Shown here one piece after another: positions 56,289-64,000 of a stretch of DNA of 64,000 nt (the stretch's first letter is position 1; each line of letters opens with the position of its first letter). The notes under the pieces were generated by a model, which did not search any database, was not told the origin of the DNA, and saw only the letters and a list, made by a program, of their open reading frames with translations. Source of the DNA: an uncultured Bacteroidota bacterium (lineage in GTDB: Bacteria > Bacteroidota > Bacteroidia > Bacteroidales > P3). The position numbers were made by a program, and so were the translations under genes. The stretch spans positions 124,001 to 188,000 of the forward strand of contig CADAQX010000002.1 in NCBI GenBank assembly GCA_902790215.1, given 5' to 3'.

Positions 56289-56702
56289 ATGATAGAGACA
56301 AGAAACAAACTCACCATCGAGAACAACAACTCGACCATGTCCGACCTGGTGTTCCTGCTGCTGGTCTTCTTCATGATGACCTCCACGCTCATCAGCCCCA
56401 ATGCTGTCAAACTCCTCCTTCCCGAGAGCGGCAGCAAGACCATGGCTAAGCAGAACGTCACAGTCTACATCGACGAGAATTACAACTTCCAGGTGAACAA
56501 CACCCCCACCGACATCGATGGGCTCCAGCCACTCATCTCCGCCGGCATTGAGCAGGGGGTGAGCGACGCCTGCGTCGTCCTCCGCTCCGACAAGAGTGTT
56601 CCCGTACAGTATGTAGTCAACGTCATCGATGCCGTCAATGCCATCAACGAGCAGAGCGGCACCAAGCACAAAGTCATCCTGGCCACCTCGCCAAAGAAAT
56701 AA
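56289..56702 (+). CDS. exbD: ExbD/TolR biopolymer transport protein
   Basis: A 137-residue ExbD. After a short cytoplasmic part, the transmembrane helix SDLVFLLLVFFMMTSTLISP carries the essential aspartate at its start, followed by the periplasmic ExbD domain with VYIDENYNFQVNNTPTDID and VLRSDKSVPVQYVV. It partners ExbB. The N-terminus is slightly short, which is common for Bacteroidota ExbD. The neighbours complete a Ton system. Confidence 0.92.
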   Translation: MIETRNKLTIENNNSTMSDLVFLLLVFFMMTSTLISPNAVKLLLPESGSKTMAKQNVTVYIDENYNFQVNNTPTDIDGLQPLISAGIEQGVSDACVVLRSDKSVPVQYVVNVIDAVNAINEQSGTKHKVILATSPKK

Positions 56703-56708
56703 TATAAA

Positions 56709-56746
56709 GTACTAGTTCAACTAGTAAGGCTAGTAAAACTATAACA
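56709..56746. repeat. CTAG-word spacer before tonB-like gene
   Basis: GTACTAGTTCAACTAGTAAG then GCTAGTAAAACTA; same kind of words as at 56241-56283, present in each gap of this operon but not before the S4 gene, where genes nearly abut. Confidence 0.65.
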
Positions 56747-56747
56747 A

Positions 56748-57524
56748 ATGAACCAAGAAGAGAAAAACAAAGCCATATCAGGGATTATAACAGCCCTCTG
56801 TCTGGCACTCGTTGTGGTCATCTGTTTGGCATTTGGCTACGACCCGCCCGACCCGCCAATCCCTGAGGAGGGAGTGGAAGTGAACCTCGGCAACAGCGAC
56901 TTCGGCCTGGGCAATAACCCCATGCCCGATGCCTCCGAGGCCAGCAGTGCCCCGCGTCCCCGTGCCGCCACCGAGAATGTCTCGACCCAGCGCACTGAGT
57001 CCACCACACCCATCAACACCTCCGACAATCCTTCCACCGCCAAACACGACAACCCTACACCCACCACCACCAAACCCGATCCGCCCAAAGAGCCTGAAAT
57101 CAATAAAAACGCGCTCTTCAACGGCAACCGCGGCAACAAGAACAAGAATGCCAACAGCGGCAGCGAAGGCAACACCTACGGCAGCGGAAATATGGGCAAG
57201 GAAGGCGGCGACCCCAACTCCAACCGCTATGACGGCACACCCGGTAACGGCGGCGTGGGCTTCTCGCTTGCCGGTCGCTCGGCCAAGGCTCTGCCTTCGC
57301 CCAACACCAGCACACAGAAACAGGGCAAAGTGGTCGTCAAGATATGGGTGGACCGCGCAGGCAATGTCACCCAGACCTCGGCTCCTGAAAAAGGCTCCAC
57401 CGTCACCGACGCTGCCCTTGTGCGTCAGGCCAAGGCTGCAGCCTTGAAGGCCAAGTTCAGTCCCAAAGACGATGCCCCCGAAGTGCAGACGGGTACCATC
57501 ACATATGTTTTCCGCACAAACTAA
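56748..57524 (+). CDS. TonB-like energy transducer
   Basis: A 258-residue TonB-type protein: one N-terminal transmembrane helix (about residues 9-28, IITALCLALVVVICLAFGY), a long Pro/Thr/Asn-rich periplasmic spacer with KPDPPKEPEINKN and glycine-asparagine stretches, and a C-terminal TonB domain (about 190-257) with GKVVVKIWVDRAGNV and YVFRTN. It transmits ExbBD energy to outer-membrane transporters. The usual YP motif is not clear, so the exact receptor class is open. Confidence 0.85.
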   Translation: MNQEEKNKAISGIITALCLALVVVICLAFGYDPPDPPIPEEGVEVNLGNSDFGLGNNPMPDASEASSAPRPRAATENVSTQRTESTTPINTSDNPSTAKHDNPTPTTTKPDPPKEPEINKNALFNGNRGNKNKNANSGSEGNTYGSGNMGKEGGDPNSNRYDGTPGNGGVGFSLAGRSAKALPSPNTSTQKQGKVVVKIWVDRAGNVTQTSAPEKGSTVTDAALVRQAKAAALKAKFSPKDDAPEVQTGTITYVFRTN

Positions 57525-57527
57525 GCC

Positions 57528-57905
57528 ATGGACGAGGCCATCCGAATAGACAAATACCTCTGGGCTGTGCGTCTCTACAAGACGCGCAGCCTGGCTACCG
57601 ATGCCTGCCGCTGCGGACACGTGCGCCTCAACGGCATCCCGGTCAAGCCCTCCCACGAAATCAAGACTGGCGAGGTCTACGAGCTTTCCATCGAGCAGCT
57701 GCACAAGGTTATCGAAGTGCGCCAGCCCTTGGCCAACAGGGTAGGGGCTAAGCTCGTAGAAAACTACATGATAGACCGCACTCCTCAGGAGGAATACGAG
57801 CGCATACAGATGGTTCGCCAATATGCATTCGAGCGCCGCGACCGCGGTGCCGGCCGTCCCACCAAGCGCGAAAGGCGCGACATTGAGGAATTCAAGTACA
57901 AGTAA
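57528..57905 (+). CDS. S4 domain RNA-binding protein (HslR-like)
   Basis: A 125-residue S4-domain protein: RIDKYLWAVRLYKTRSLATDACRCGHVRLNG is the S4 RNA-binding motif, and the C-terminal half is basic (ERRDRGAGRPTKRERRD). It resembles HslR/Hsp15, which rescues stalled 50S subunits by binding peptidyl-tRNA-loaded 23S rRNA. It lies 3 nt behind the tonB-like gene and ends the operon. Confidence 0.9.
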   Translation: MDEAIRIDKYLWAVRLYKTRSLATDACRCGHVRLNGIPVKPSHEIKTGEVYELSIEQLHKVIEVRQPLANRVGAKLVENYMIDRTPQEEYERIQMVRQYAFERRDRGAGRPTKRERRDIEEFKYK

Positions 57906-57993
57906 TCCCCCATTTTACGCCGTCGCCAGGGAAAAAAATACAGTACCCCTGCAATAAAAGCATAATAAAGAATACATAATAACAGATTCGACC

Positions 57994-58539
57994 ATGGACG
58001 AAGAAGAGGTAATCCGCGACATATTGTCCGGAAACGTAAACCGCTATGAAGATATAGTGAAAGCTTACCAGAGCAATGTCGCCAACCTCTGCTTCAAAAT
58101 GGGAGGCAACAGGGTCGATATACCTGAGATGACCCAACAGGTCTTCGTCGAGCTCTATATGGCTCTGCCGCGCTTCCAGTTCAAGTCGAAACTGAGCACT
58201 TTCATCTACCGTATCACTGTCAACGTCGTCTGCAAGGAACTCAAACACCAGAGCCGGATGATTGTCATGCCCGAGGACGCCCCGATGCCCGACCGCCCCA
58301 GCGACGAGCCCAACGCCGAGCAGTCCATCATCCGCGACGAGCGCATCAGGCAGGTGCGCAAAGCCATCGGCCTCCTGCATCCCGAACAACGCACCGCCTT
58401 GGTGCTATACACCTACAACGACTTCTCCTACAATGATATTGCAGACGTAATGCAGTGTACCACCGCCAAAGTCGAGTCTTTGATTTTCCGCGCCCGCAAA
58501 AACCTGAAGAAACTGCTGACCCTGAAAACCGGACACTGA
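57994..58539 (+). CDS. ECF-type RNA polymerase sigma factor
   Basis: A 181-residue sigma-70 family protein with region 2 (YEDIVKAYQSNVANLCFKM, then FVELYMALPRF) and region 4 (LLHPEQRTALVLYTYNDFSY, IADVMQCTTAKVESLIFRARK). It would direct transcription of an envelope-stress-type regulon. The next two genes, a small membrane protein and a Spy-like periplasmic protein, form a sigma/anti-sigma/chaperone set with it. Length is normal. Confidence 0.93.
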   Translation: MDEEEVIRDILSGNVNRYEDIVKAYQSNVANLCFKMGGNRVDIPEMTQQVFVELYMALPRFQFKSKLSTFIYRITVNVVCKELKHQSRMIVMPEDAPMPDRPSDEPNAEQSIIRDERIRQVRKAIGLLHPEQRTALVLYTYNDFSYNDIADVMQCTTAKVESLIFRARKNLKKLLTLKTGH

Positions 58540-58589
58540 CCCACCCCACTGCCCCGACCCTAAACAAAGTAGAAATCAATACCTCAACC

Positions 58590-58934
58590 GTGAAAGAAAA
58601 CTTACATATTACTGACGACGAAGCGCTGCAGACAATACGCGCCATGCACTATCCGGACGACATCGACGTGACCGATGCTGTCATGGCGCAGGTGCGCAAA
58701 ACCCCGCTTCTCATTCCCCAGAGACAGCGGCGCCAACGTTTCCAGCGCATTGCCACGGCGGTGGCGGCTTGTGCCGTCCTTGCGGTGGCGTTCAATGTGA
58801 CGATGCTCTACACCCGCAACTACAACGAAGCGCAGATCGGCAGTCTCATCGCCTCGGTCTACGACTACCACGCCGACTATGAGACCAACTCGCAGCTGAT
58901 TGAATCCGCTGCCTTCGATTACCTCTACGAATAA
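58590..58934 (+). CDS. Putative anti-sigma factor, small membrane protein
   Basis: A 114-residue protein if started at GTG 58590 (CTCAACC-GTG). It has a cytoplasmic N-terminus (NLHITDDEALQTIRAMHY), one transmembrane helix near residues 58-75 (IATAVAACAVLAVAFNVTML) and a short outside tail. Size, topology and position behind an ECF sigma factor fit an anti-sigma factor, but no ZAS/His-x3-Cys-x2-Cys motif is present, so this is inferred from context. There is no usable ATG between the sigma gene and the conserved part. Confidence 0.65.
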   Translation: MKENLHITDDEALQTIRAMHYPDDIDVTDAVMAQVRKTPLLIPQRQRRQRFQRIATAVAACAVLAVAFNVTMLYTRNYNEAQIGSLIASVYDYHADYETNSQLIESAAFDYLYE

Positions 58935-58956
58935 ACAATACTATAACACATACGTC

Positions 58957-59421
58957 ATGAAAAAACTTCTTTCAACCCTGTTTGCCATACTGCTGTGCAG
59001 CGCGTTGCTTGCCCAGTCCCCCGACGGCGGGCGGCACAAACGCCACAGCCGTCCCGAACCTCCCAAGATTGAGGAGATGGTCAGCAACCTCTCGGCTGTG
59101 CAGAAGAAGAAACTGGAAACCATCACCCAGAACTGCAAGGCTAAAACCGCCCAGCTGCAAAAAGAAATGGACAAGGTAAGAACCGAAATACGCAGCATGA
59201 TGGACAAGGAGGGCGACCAGTCCGACAAACTCTTCCCCCTCTTCGACCGCGAGGCCGCCCTGCAGGCGCAGATGTCCAAGGAGATGTATTCCGTCCGCAT
59301 ACAGATAGACCAAGTGCTCACCCAGGAGCAGCTTGCCGAGTTCCGCGCCCGCTGCAAGGCTGACCGGCAGAAATCGCCGAAACGCAACACCGAGTCCAAA
59401 AAGACGAAGAGCCGCAAATGA
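58957..59421 (+). CDS. Spy/CpxP-like periplasmic protein
   Basis: A 154-residue periplasmic protein: signal MKKLLSTLFAILLCSALL ending AQ, then a highly charged helical body with LSAVQKKKLETITQNCKAK and VLTQEQLAEFRAR, a pair of LTxxQ-like motifs. These features fit the Spy/CpxP family of ATP-independent chaperones or stress sensors. Start ATG 58957 gives the signal peptide. Co-transcribed with the ECF sigma gene, which suggests it is part of a feedback loop on that regulon. Confidence 0.8.
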   Translation: MKKLLSTLFAILLCSALLAQSPDGGRHKRHSRPEPPKIEEMVSNLSAVQKKKLETITQNCKAKTAQLQKEMDKVRTEIRSMMDKEGDQSDKLFPLFDREAALQAQMSKEMYSVRIQIDQVLTQEQLAEFRARCKADRQKSPKRNTESKKTKSRK

Positions 59422-59446
59422 ACGTTAGTTCATCTCCACATTCCAT

Positions 59447-59473
59447 GCCGCCCCCGACAGGCGGCTTTTCTTT
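59447..59473 (+). terminator. Terminator of the sigma operon
   Basis: GCCGCC-CCCGACA-GGCGGC followed by TTTTCTTTT. Confidence 0.88.
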
Positions 59474-59510
59474 TGCCGGCAGTAGGCACACACCTTTTGA
59501 ATCCGTAGTA

Positions 59511-59628
59511 GCGTCGTCATTTATTCGATCGTTATTCGCTCGTTTTCCCTTCTTTTTCCCTTTACAGAAGGGAAAACGATGGGAAAAGGATATGACACAA
59601 AGTGCATAAAGAACGGCACAACAACGAT
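59511..59628. repeat. Dispersed repeat, inverted part copy 3
   Basis: GCGTCGTCATTTATTCGATC, then GTTATTCGCTCGTTTTCCC and a run to AAGAACGGCACAACAACG, is the reverse complement of the last third of the 245-bp repeats at 14463 and 35203. The match fades beyond about 59628. It lies in the 627-bp gap after the sigma operon. Confidence 0.75.
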
Positions 59629-59788
59629 TTGGCAACAAAAGGCAATAGATGGACGAAATGCAGAGGGTGCGTGGAAAAACCTGAGTGCAAAAAGCCTGTA
59701 AAGTCGGTTTAACGTCCTTTATTGGTATTTTTACGAAAGTAGAGGCGGGGTTAAGGTAACTTAACGAGCCGGACAAAAACAAATTGAG

Positions 59789-59920
59789 TAATTTTGCAGC
59801 GGTTTTCAGCGATATCCCTGTCTCGCCGTAGTCCGCTACGGCTTTGCCAGCGATGCGGCCAATCTGCTCGAAACAAATACTAATCTGGCATAAACCCTAA
59901 TGACCGATTTGGGTTTAAAA
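59789..59920 (+). other. Possible small RNA gene or orphan promoter
   Basis: TAATTTTG (59789-59796) fits a -7 box, but no gene follows on this strand. Behind it are GCCGTAG-TCCG-CTACGGC (59825-59842) and AAACCC/GGGTTT (59892-59897 with 59911-59916). The latter stem lacks a T tract. A short RNA ending near 59920 is possible but unproven. Confidence 0.35.
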
Positions 59921-60048
59921 AAGGGGAAAGAACGACGTTGCCTTGTCCTTGCCTGGGTGTTTGGGTGGCCTGATTCCGCCGGCAGTAGGAGGGAGCCTAT
60001 GCCGTCGGGTTGGGAGAAAACGGTGGCGGGTGGCGGCGGCCGGGCTGG

Positions 60049-61191
60049 CTATTGCCTGTTGGCTTGGCTGAAGGACTGCAGCACGGCGGCGGTCATGCGG
60101 TTCCAGCCGTATTTCTGCTTCTCTTCGCGCACTCCGGCGGTGAAGGCCTCCTCTTTGTTCTCTTTGTAGTAGTTGACAAGTGCGTCGCTGATGGCTTGTG
60201 CATCGGGTTCGACCACATAGCCTATCTTGCCGTCGGGCACTATCTCGGCGAGGCCGCCGACGTTGGTGACGAGCATGGGTTTCTCGAAGTGGAAGGCTAC
60301 CTGCGTCACTCCGCTTTGGGTGGCGGTTTTGTAGGGCTGCGCCACAATGTCGGCGGCACAGAAGTAGAGGTTCACCCGGTCGTCGGGTATGTAGTCGTTG
60401 TGGAGCACCACGATGTCGTTGATGTCGAGAGCGCGGATGCGGTCGAGATAGGGTTTGGGGTCGCCGTAGAACTCGCCCGCCACGACGAGTTTCACGCCCA
60501 TGTCCTGCAGACGGAGGTCGCCGAAGGCGTCGATGAGCAGGTCGAGCCCTTTGTAGTCGCGGATGAATCCAAAGAAGAGAACATATCTGCCCTGTTCCTT
60601 CAGCCCCAGTTGTCGGCGGGCTTCGCCTTTGTCGATGAGTTTTCCGTAGTGGTCGTAGATGGGGTGTGGTGCCCAGGTCTTGGGTTTGCTGTGGCGGTCG
60701 AAGCGGTTGATGTCGGCAATGACGGCTTGCGAGAGGGTGGTGAAACCGTCCATGGCATTGACGAAGTAGGAGGGGAATAGCTTGTCGAGCAGGTTGGGCT
60801 CGTGTGGTATCATGTTGTGGATTAGTCCTATGCAGCGTGTGTGGCGGTTGCGGCTGATGCGGCGTGCCAGGGTGCCGAAGCAGGGTGCCATGAACGACAT
60901 CCAGTAGGCAAAGACCATGAGGTCGGGTTTCTTTTTGCGTATTTCGTTGCCGACGCTGAGCCAGTTGAAGGGGTTGCAGGAGTTGATGCGGCGCCGGATG
61001 GCGAGACCTTCGGGTGCGGGGCCGTCGGTGAACTGCGTCTTGCCGGGGAAGAGGAAGCTTGGGTACTGGAGTGTGAAGGTGTACATCTCTACTTGGTGCC
61101 CTTCGGCTTGGAACTGAAGGGCGAGACGCTCATTGAAAGCGGCGAGACCGCCGCGGTAGGGGTATGCTGTGCCGACGATGATGATGTGCAT
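60049..61191 (-). CDS. Glycosyltransferase, GT4-like
   Basis: A 380-residue glycosyltransferase of GT-B fold. The start MHIIIVGTAYPYRGGLAAF is the N-terminal Rossmann motif; the C-terminal nucleotide-sugar region has FFGFIRDYKGLDLLIDAF, VVAGEFYGD and FEKPMLVTNVGGLAEIV with the conserved Glu. It likely adds a sugar to a surface glycan or glycolipid; the acceptor is unknown. Start ATG 61191 is chosen over 61245 because the motif begins there. It stands alone. Confidence 0.9.
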   Translation of the reverse strand: MHIIIVGTAYPYRGGLAAFNERLALQFQAEGHQVEMYTFTLQYPSFLFPGKTQFTDGPAPEGLAIRRRINSCNPFNWLSVGNEIRKKKPDLMVFAYWMSFMAPCFGTLARRISRNRHTRCIGLIHNMIPHEPNLLDKLFPSYFVNAMDGFTTLSQAVIADINRFDRHSKPKTWAPHPIYDHYGKLIDKGEARRQLGLKEQGRYVLFFGFIRDYKGLDLLIDAFGDLRLQDMGVKLVVAGEFYGDPKPYLDRIRALDINDIVVLHNDYIPDDRVNLYFCAADIVAQPYKTATQSGVTQVAFHFEKPMLVTNVGGLAEIVPDGKIGYVVEPDAQAISDALVNYYKENKEEAFTAGVREEKQKYGWNRMTAAVLQSFSQANRQ

Positions 61192-61234
61192 GTTTAGTGA
61201 ATTAGTAATTAAAAAATAATAATCAAAAAACATG

Positions 61235-61242
61235 CAAAAATA
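61235..61242 (-). promoter_or_regulatory. Promoter -7 box of glycosyltransferase gene
   Basis: CAAAAATA reads TATTTTTG on the minus strand, 44 nt before ATG 61191. Confidence 0.65.
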
Positions 61243-61334
61243 CAAAAAATATTAAACATACAATAATTTCGTGCATATTTTGTTTTGATGTTTGAAAGTC
61301 GAACATAATTCAAAATATTAAATACTATACTATC

Positions 61335-62450
61335 ATGAAGAAACTTCTTTTTGTATTGACATTGGCTCTGATGGGCTGCCATTCGGGGCAGACGCAGCAG
61401 CAGGCTGAGGTGAACCGTGCGGTTTCGCTTCCGGCGGAAGGTGTGATGTATGCCGATTTCAGCAATGTGGCGGCTCAGACGATAGACGGCGTGGTGCATA
61501 TACGCACCGTGCAGACCCGTCTCACGCCGTTGTACCAGTCATTTTTCGGTTTTATCATTAATCAGGGAGTGCAGCGCAGGGAATACAGCGCCTACGGCTC
61601 GGGAGTGATTATCAGCGACGACGGCTATATTGTGACTAATAACCACGTTGTCCAGGATGCGGAGCGCATTTCTGTCACGCTGAACGACAAGCGTGTGCTG
61701 CCTGCCACACTGGTGGGCAATGACCCGGCCACGGATTTGGCAGTCATTAAGGTGGATGCCAAGGATTTGAAGGCTATCCCTTTCGGCAATTCGGACAGTG
61801 CGCGTGTCGGGCAGCCTGTTTTGGCTATCGGCAACCCGTTTAATCTCACATCCACCGTCACGGCGGGCATTATCAGTGCCAAGGCAAGGAATGTGGGCAT
61901 TATCGACAACAACCGTGGCATGGAGAGCCCGATAGAGTCGTTCATCCAGACCGACGCGGCGGTAAACCCCGGCAATTCGGGCGGTGCGCTGGTGGACGCA
62001 CAGGCGCGCTTGATAGGCATTGTCACGGCCATAGCTTCCGCCGACGGATATTATACGGGCTACAGTTTCGCCATTCCTGCCAATCTGGCGCAGAAGGTGA
62101 CCGATGACTTGAAGCGCTACGGGCATGTGCAGCGCGGATATCTGGGCGTGCAGGTGGTGGAGATGACTTCGGACATGGCCACGCAGATGGGGTTGAATGC
62201 GGTGAAGGGTGTGCTTGTAGCGCTTGTGGTGCCTGATGGTGCCGCTTCCAGGGCCGGTTTGCAGAAGGGCGACCTGCTGCTGTCGATTGCCGGTGTTCAG
62301 GTGAACAGCTTTGCCGAGATGATGGAGGAGGTGGGTCGTCATGCCCCCGGCGACCATGTAGATATCACATACTACCGCAACGGCAAGACCCATGCCACGA
62401 CAGTGACCCTTACCAACGCCCAGGGCACCACGGCAGTGATTCGTAGATAA
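61335..62450 (+). CDS. HtrA/Deg-type serine protease, lipoprotein
   Basis: A 371-residue S1C protease. The catalytic triad is His104 (YIVTNNHVVQDA), Asp134 (NDPATDLAVIKV) and Ser215 (VNPGNSGGALVDA), followed by one PDZ domain (about 265-355, GVLVALVVPDGAASRAGLQKGD). The N-terminus has a lipobox LMGC (Cys15), so it is a membrane-anchored lipoprotein rather than a free periplasmic enzyme. It would degrade or refold damaged envelope proteins. With a single PDZ it is nearer DegS than DegP in plan. A terminator follows. Confidence 0.95.
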   Translation: MKKLLFVLTLALMGCHSGQTQQQAEVNRAVSLPAEGVMYADFSNVAAQTIDGVVHIRTVQTRLTPLYQSFFGFIINQGVQRREYSAYGSGVIISDDGYIVTNNHVVQDAERISVTLNDKRVLPATLVGNDPATDLAVIKVDAKDLKAIPFGNSDSARVGQPVLAIGNPFNLTSTVTAGIISAKARNVGIIDNNRGMESPIESFIQTDAAVNPGNSGGALVDAQARLIGIVTAIASADGYYTGYSFAIPANLAQKVTDDLKRYGHVQRGYLGVQVVEMTSDMATQMGLNAVKGVLVALVVPDGAASRAGLQKGDLLLSIAGVQVNSFAEMMEEVGRHAPGDHVDITYYRNGKTHATTVTLTNAQGTTAVIRR

Positions 62451-62498
62451 TAGTGTTTGCGAGTATAAGCATTGTCTGGTTTGAAGACATAAAAGAGG

Positions 62499-62532
62499 CC
62501 CCGCAGTGCAGTGCATTGCGGGGTCGGTTTTT
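62499..62532 (+). terminator. Terminator of the HtrA-type gene
   Basis: CCCCGCA (62499-62505) pairs with TGCGGGG (62517-62523), followed by TCGGTTTTT. Confidence 0.85.
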
Positions 62533-62545
62533 GTCGGGATAAGGG

Positions 62546-63994
62546 TTAGTAGATGGTTAGCTTTTGGATAGAGGTGCCTTGTGGTGAGTAGAGTGTGACG
62601 AAGTATGTGCCGGCAGGATATTTGTCGAGGGGGATGGTGAATTGCGGTTGGTGGACTTTGAGTGTGAGGAGTTCGCGGCCAGAGGCATCGGTCATGGTAA
62701 TTGAGAATTGAGATTTGGGAATTGAGATTTGAGAGTTGATTGTTATGGTAACGGAGTTGTGTGCGGGGTTGGGGGTGAGGGTGAAGAGGGTGTTTTGGTT
62801 GTCGGGGGAGGAGATGCCTTCGGTATGCCAGTCGAAGTGGGCGGTGAAAGAGGAGTCTTGCGTGATGATGAATTGTCGGGGATTGGAGGTGTCGCCGTCG
62901 TTCCAACGGAGGAATCGGTAGGTGTTGTTAGGAATGGCGGTGAGGGTGACCGTATCGCCCTCGAAGTAGGTGCCGCTGCCGTCAACGTGTCCGCGGACGG
63001 GATAGTCGGGCTTTGCGGTGACGTGGTAGTAGTCTCTGTCGGAGAAGTAGGCGATGAAGGTAGTGTCCTGTGTGACGAAGACGGTGCGGGGGTTGGAGGT
63101 GTCGCCGTCGTTCCACCAGACGAATTTGTATCCTCTTGCAGGGGTGGCGTAAATTGTTTGGTTGATATGCATGGACAGTTCACAGTTGGGGTAGGCGGTG
63201 CCCATGGTGCTGTCGGCAGAGAGGGTGTGCACCATGGCGTAGTCGATCATGGGTTGGAAAAAGCCGAATTCTTTATCATGCCAAGGATTAATTATCCATA
63301 ATGAATCCTCTGGACGAAACCACGTAACGACTAAAGGATCGCCACATGCAAAGGAATTAATCACACATAGATCGGTGTAACAAGTCGGTTTTGAATTGTA
63401 CATAAACATGTCATCCACATCATTATTGTTAAAGGTGCCAGCCAGATAGAAGAGCGAGTCGACATAGATGGGGTTTTTTAGATGGGCTTCGTAGAGGAGG
63501 CAGTATTTGAATCCATAGGTGACGGTGTCGATGTTGTAAGGGATTTTGTATAGTTTTGGAGTGGCGGTGTCCCATCGGATGGAATCAAACAATAGAATAG
63601 TGTCGTTGACAGGTTTGAGGATGTTTATATATTCAGGTACGCGAGGATTGCCGTGGTTCGGCAAAGGATGGAAGGTTGGATCAAGGAAGGTGTCGGTCTG
63701 CCAAACACCGACACCGGTGATGGCAGCGGGATGGTTAACGTATTCGGGCCGAACCCACCAAATACTTCCGTGGGTACAATGTCTATGTAGAAATAATGCC
63801 CCATGCTCATACCAAGCAGGATAGTGGGAAGGTGAATAATTGGTGTCGAAATAGACATCGCACGTGTCGAACCATTCGGTGTAATGGTAGCCGGGAAGTC
63901 TGCCGTTCGGGCCAGTGACAGTGTCGTATGACTGTGCTCTGGCGTGGATGAACATGGCAAGCAGGACGATGGCGAAGGTTGCTATGTTTTTCAT
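62546..63994 (-). CDS. Secreted repeat protein with T9SS sorting tail
   Basis: A 482-residue secreted protein with signal peptide (MFIHARAQ), a long uncharacterised N-terminal region rich in W, Y and D (residues 20-265), two bacterial-repeat modules of the type KFVWWNDGDTSNPRTVFVTQ and RFLRWNDGDTSNPRQFIITQ (about 295-400), and a T9SS type-A tail (LTPNPAHNSVTITIN, then GTYFVTLYSPQGTSIQKLTIY). The repeats resemble those in the M6 protease at 19850. It should reach the cell surface. The segment NSQISIPKSQFSITMTD in the sorting domain is encoded by AATTGAGA-type words like the intergenic hairpins. The gene starts just inside the window end. Confidence 0.85.
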   Translation of the reverse strand: MKNIATFAIVLLAMFIHARAQSYDTVTGPNGRLPGYHYTEWFDTCDVYFDTNYSPSHYPAWYEHGALFLHRHCTHGSIWWVRPEYVNHPAAITGVGVWQTDTFLDPTFHPLPNHGNPRVPEYINILKPVNDTILLFDSIRWDTATPKLYKIPYNIDTVTYGFKYCLLYEAHLKNPIYVDSLFYLAGTFNNNDVDDMFMYNSKPTCYTDLCVINSFACGDPLVVTWFRPEDSLWIINPWHDKEFGFFQPMIDYAMVHTLSADSTMGTAYPNCELSMHINQTIYATPARGYKFVWWNDGDTSNPRTVFVTQDTTFIAYFSDRDYYHVTAKPDYPVRGHVDGSGTYFEGDTVTLTAIPNNTYRFLRWNDGDTSNPRQFIITQDSSFTAHFDWHTEGISSPDNQNTLFTLTPNPAHNSVTITINSQISIPKSQFSITMTDASGRELLTLKVHQPQFTIPLDKYPAGTYFVTLYSPQGTSIQKLTIY

Positions 63995-64000
63995 GTCTCT

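Overview
The window is a chromosomal stretch of a Bacteroidota, almost certainly an uncultured Bacteroidales. The evidence is direct: -7 promoter boxes of the TAnnTTTG type precede many genes, Shine-Dalgarno sites are essentially absent, at least four secreted proteins end in type IX secretion (T9SS) type-A sorting tails, and many families are Bacteroidota-specific (rSAM/lipoprotein pair, Omp28-like protein, DUF3276/PUR-alpha protein, DUF5683 after parAB, fused-alpha 2-oxoacid:ferredoxin oxidoreductase). I cannot name the genus.

Layout. 1-2.3 kb: lipoproteins, a metallo-beta-lactamase-fold hydrolase and a shortened YdeI-like gene. 2.4-9.9 kb: a visibly AT-rich accessory island with two ATPases of the AAA/DUF4143 type, a zinc-ribbon membrane-protein operon, a secreted coiled-coil protein followed by a PD-(D/E)XK-like protein, duplicated promoter and gene fragments, and two copies of a long structured leader RNA. 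10-34.9 kb: mostly minus-strand genes of higher GC: lipoproteins, DUF1015 protein, a radical-SAM/lipoprotein system, NhaC antiporter, DUF5674 pair, HEPN/MNT toxin-antitoxin pair, gcvT, an M6 metalloprotease with T9SS tail, MATE transporter, Omp28-like protein, TlpA thioredoxin, prenyl synthase, thioesterase, dapA, rnhB, subtilase with T9SS tail and a MORN protein. 35.6-41.3 kb: korAB and valS. 41.3-45.2 kb: a second AT-rich accessory patch with another leader RNA, a small T9SS cargo protein and a split hipBST toxin-antitoxin operon. 45.2-59.4 kb: envelope proteins including a YjbH-like pair, dnaB, a deoxyhypusine-synthase-like protein, a cysteine desulfidase, parA-parB-DUF5683, exbB-exbD-tonB-like-S4, and an ECF sigma/putative anti-sigma/Spy-like operon. 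60-64 kb: a glycosyltransferase, an HtrA-type lipoprotein protease and a T9SS protein.

The strongest unexplained signal is a family of about 180-300 nt leader RNAs at 2.4, 5.7, 17.0 and 41.8 kb. Each starts at a TAnnTTTG promoter, opens with a small hairpin, has (in three copies) a central conserved stem whose 3' arm can alternatively pair with a downstream strand, and runs almost directly into a start codon. The genes behind them are unrelated, but three of the four begin ATGAGRAAR and encode secreted proteins. I do not recognise this RNA as a known class.

A second genome-wide oddity is intergenic hairpins built from short repeated words (for example runs of GAATTGA, GTTGATATG, GGGTTTAAG, GCTTGATTG). 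They sit at gene ends, sometimes supply stop codons and the last residues of proteins, and similar word repeats occur inside coding sequence. There is also a 245 bp dispersed repeat present twice in full and once as an inverted part copy.
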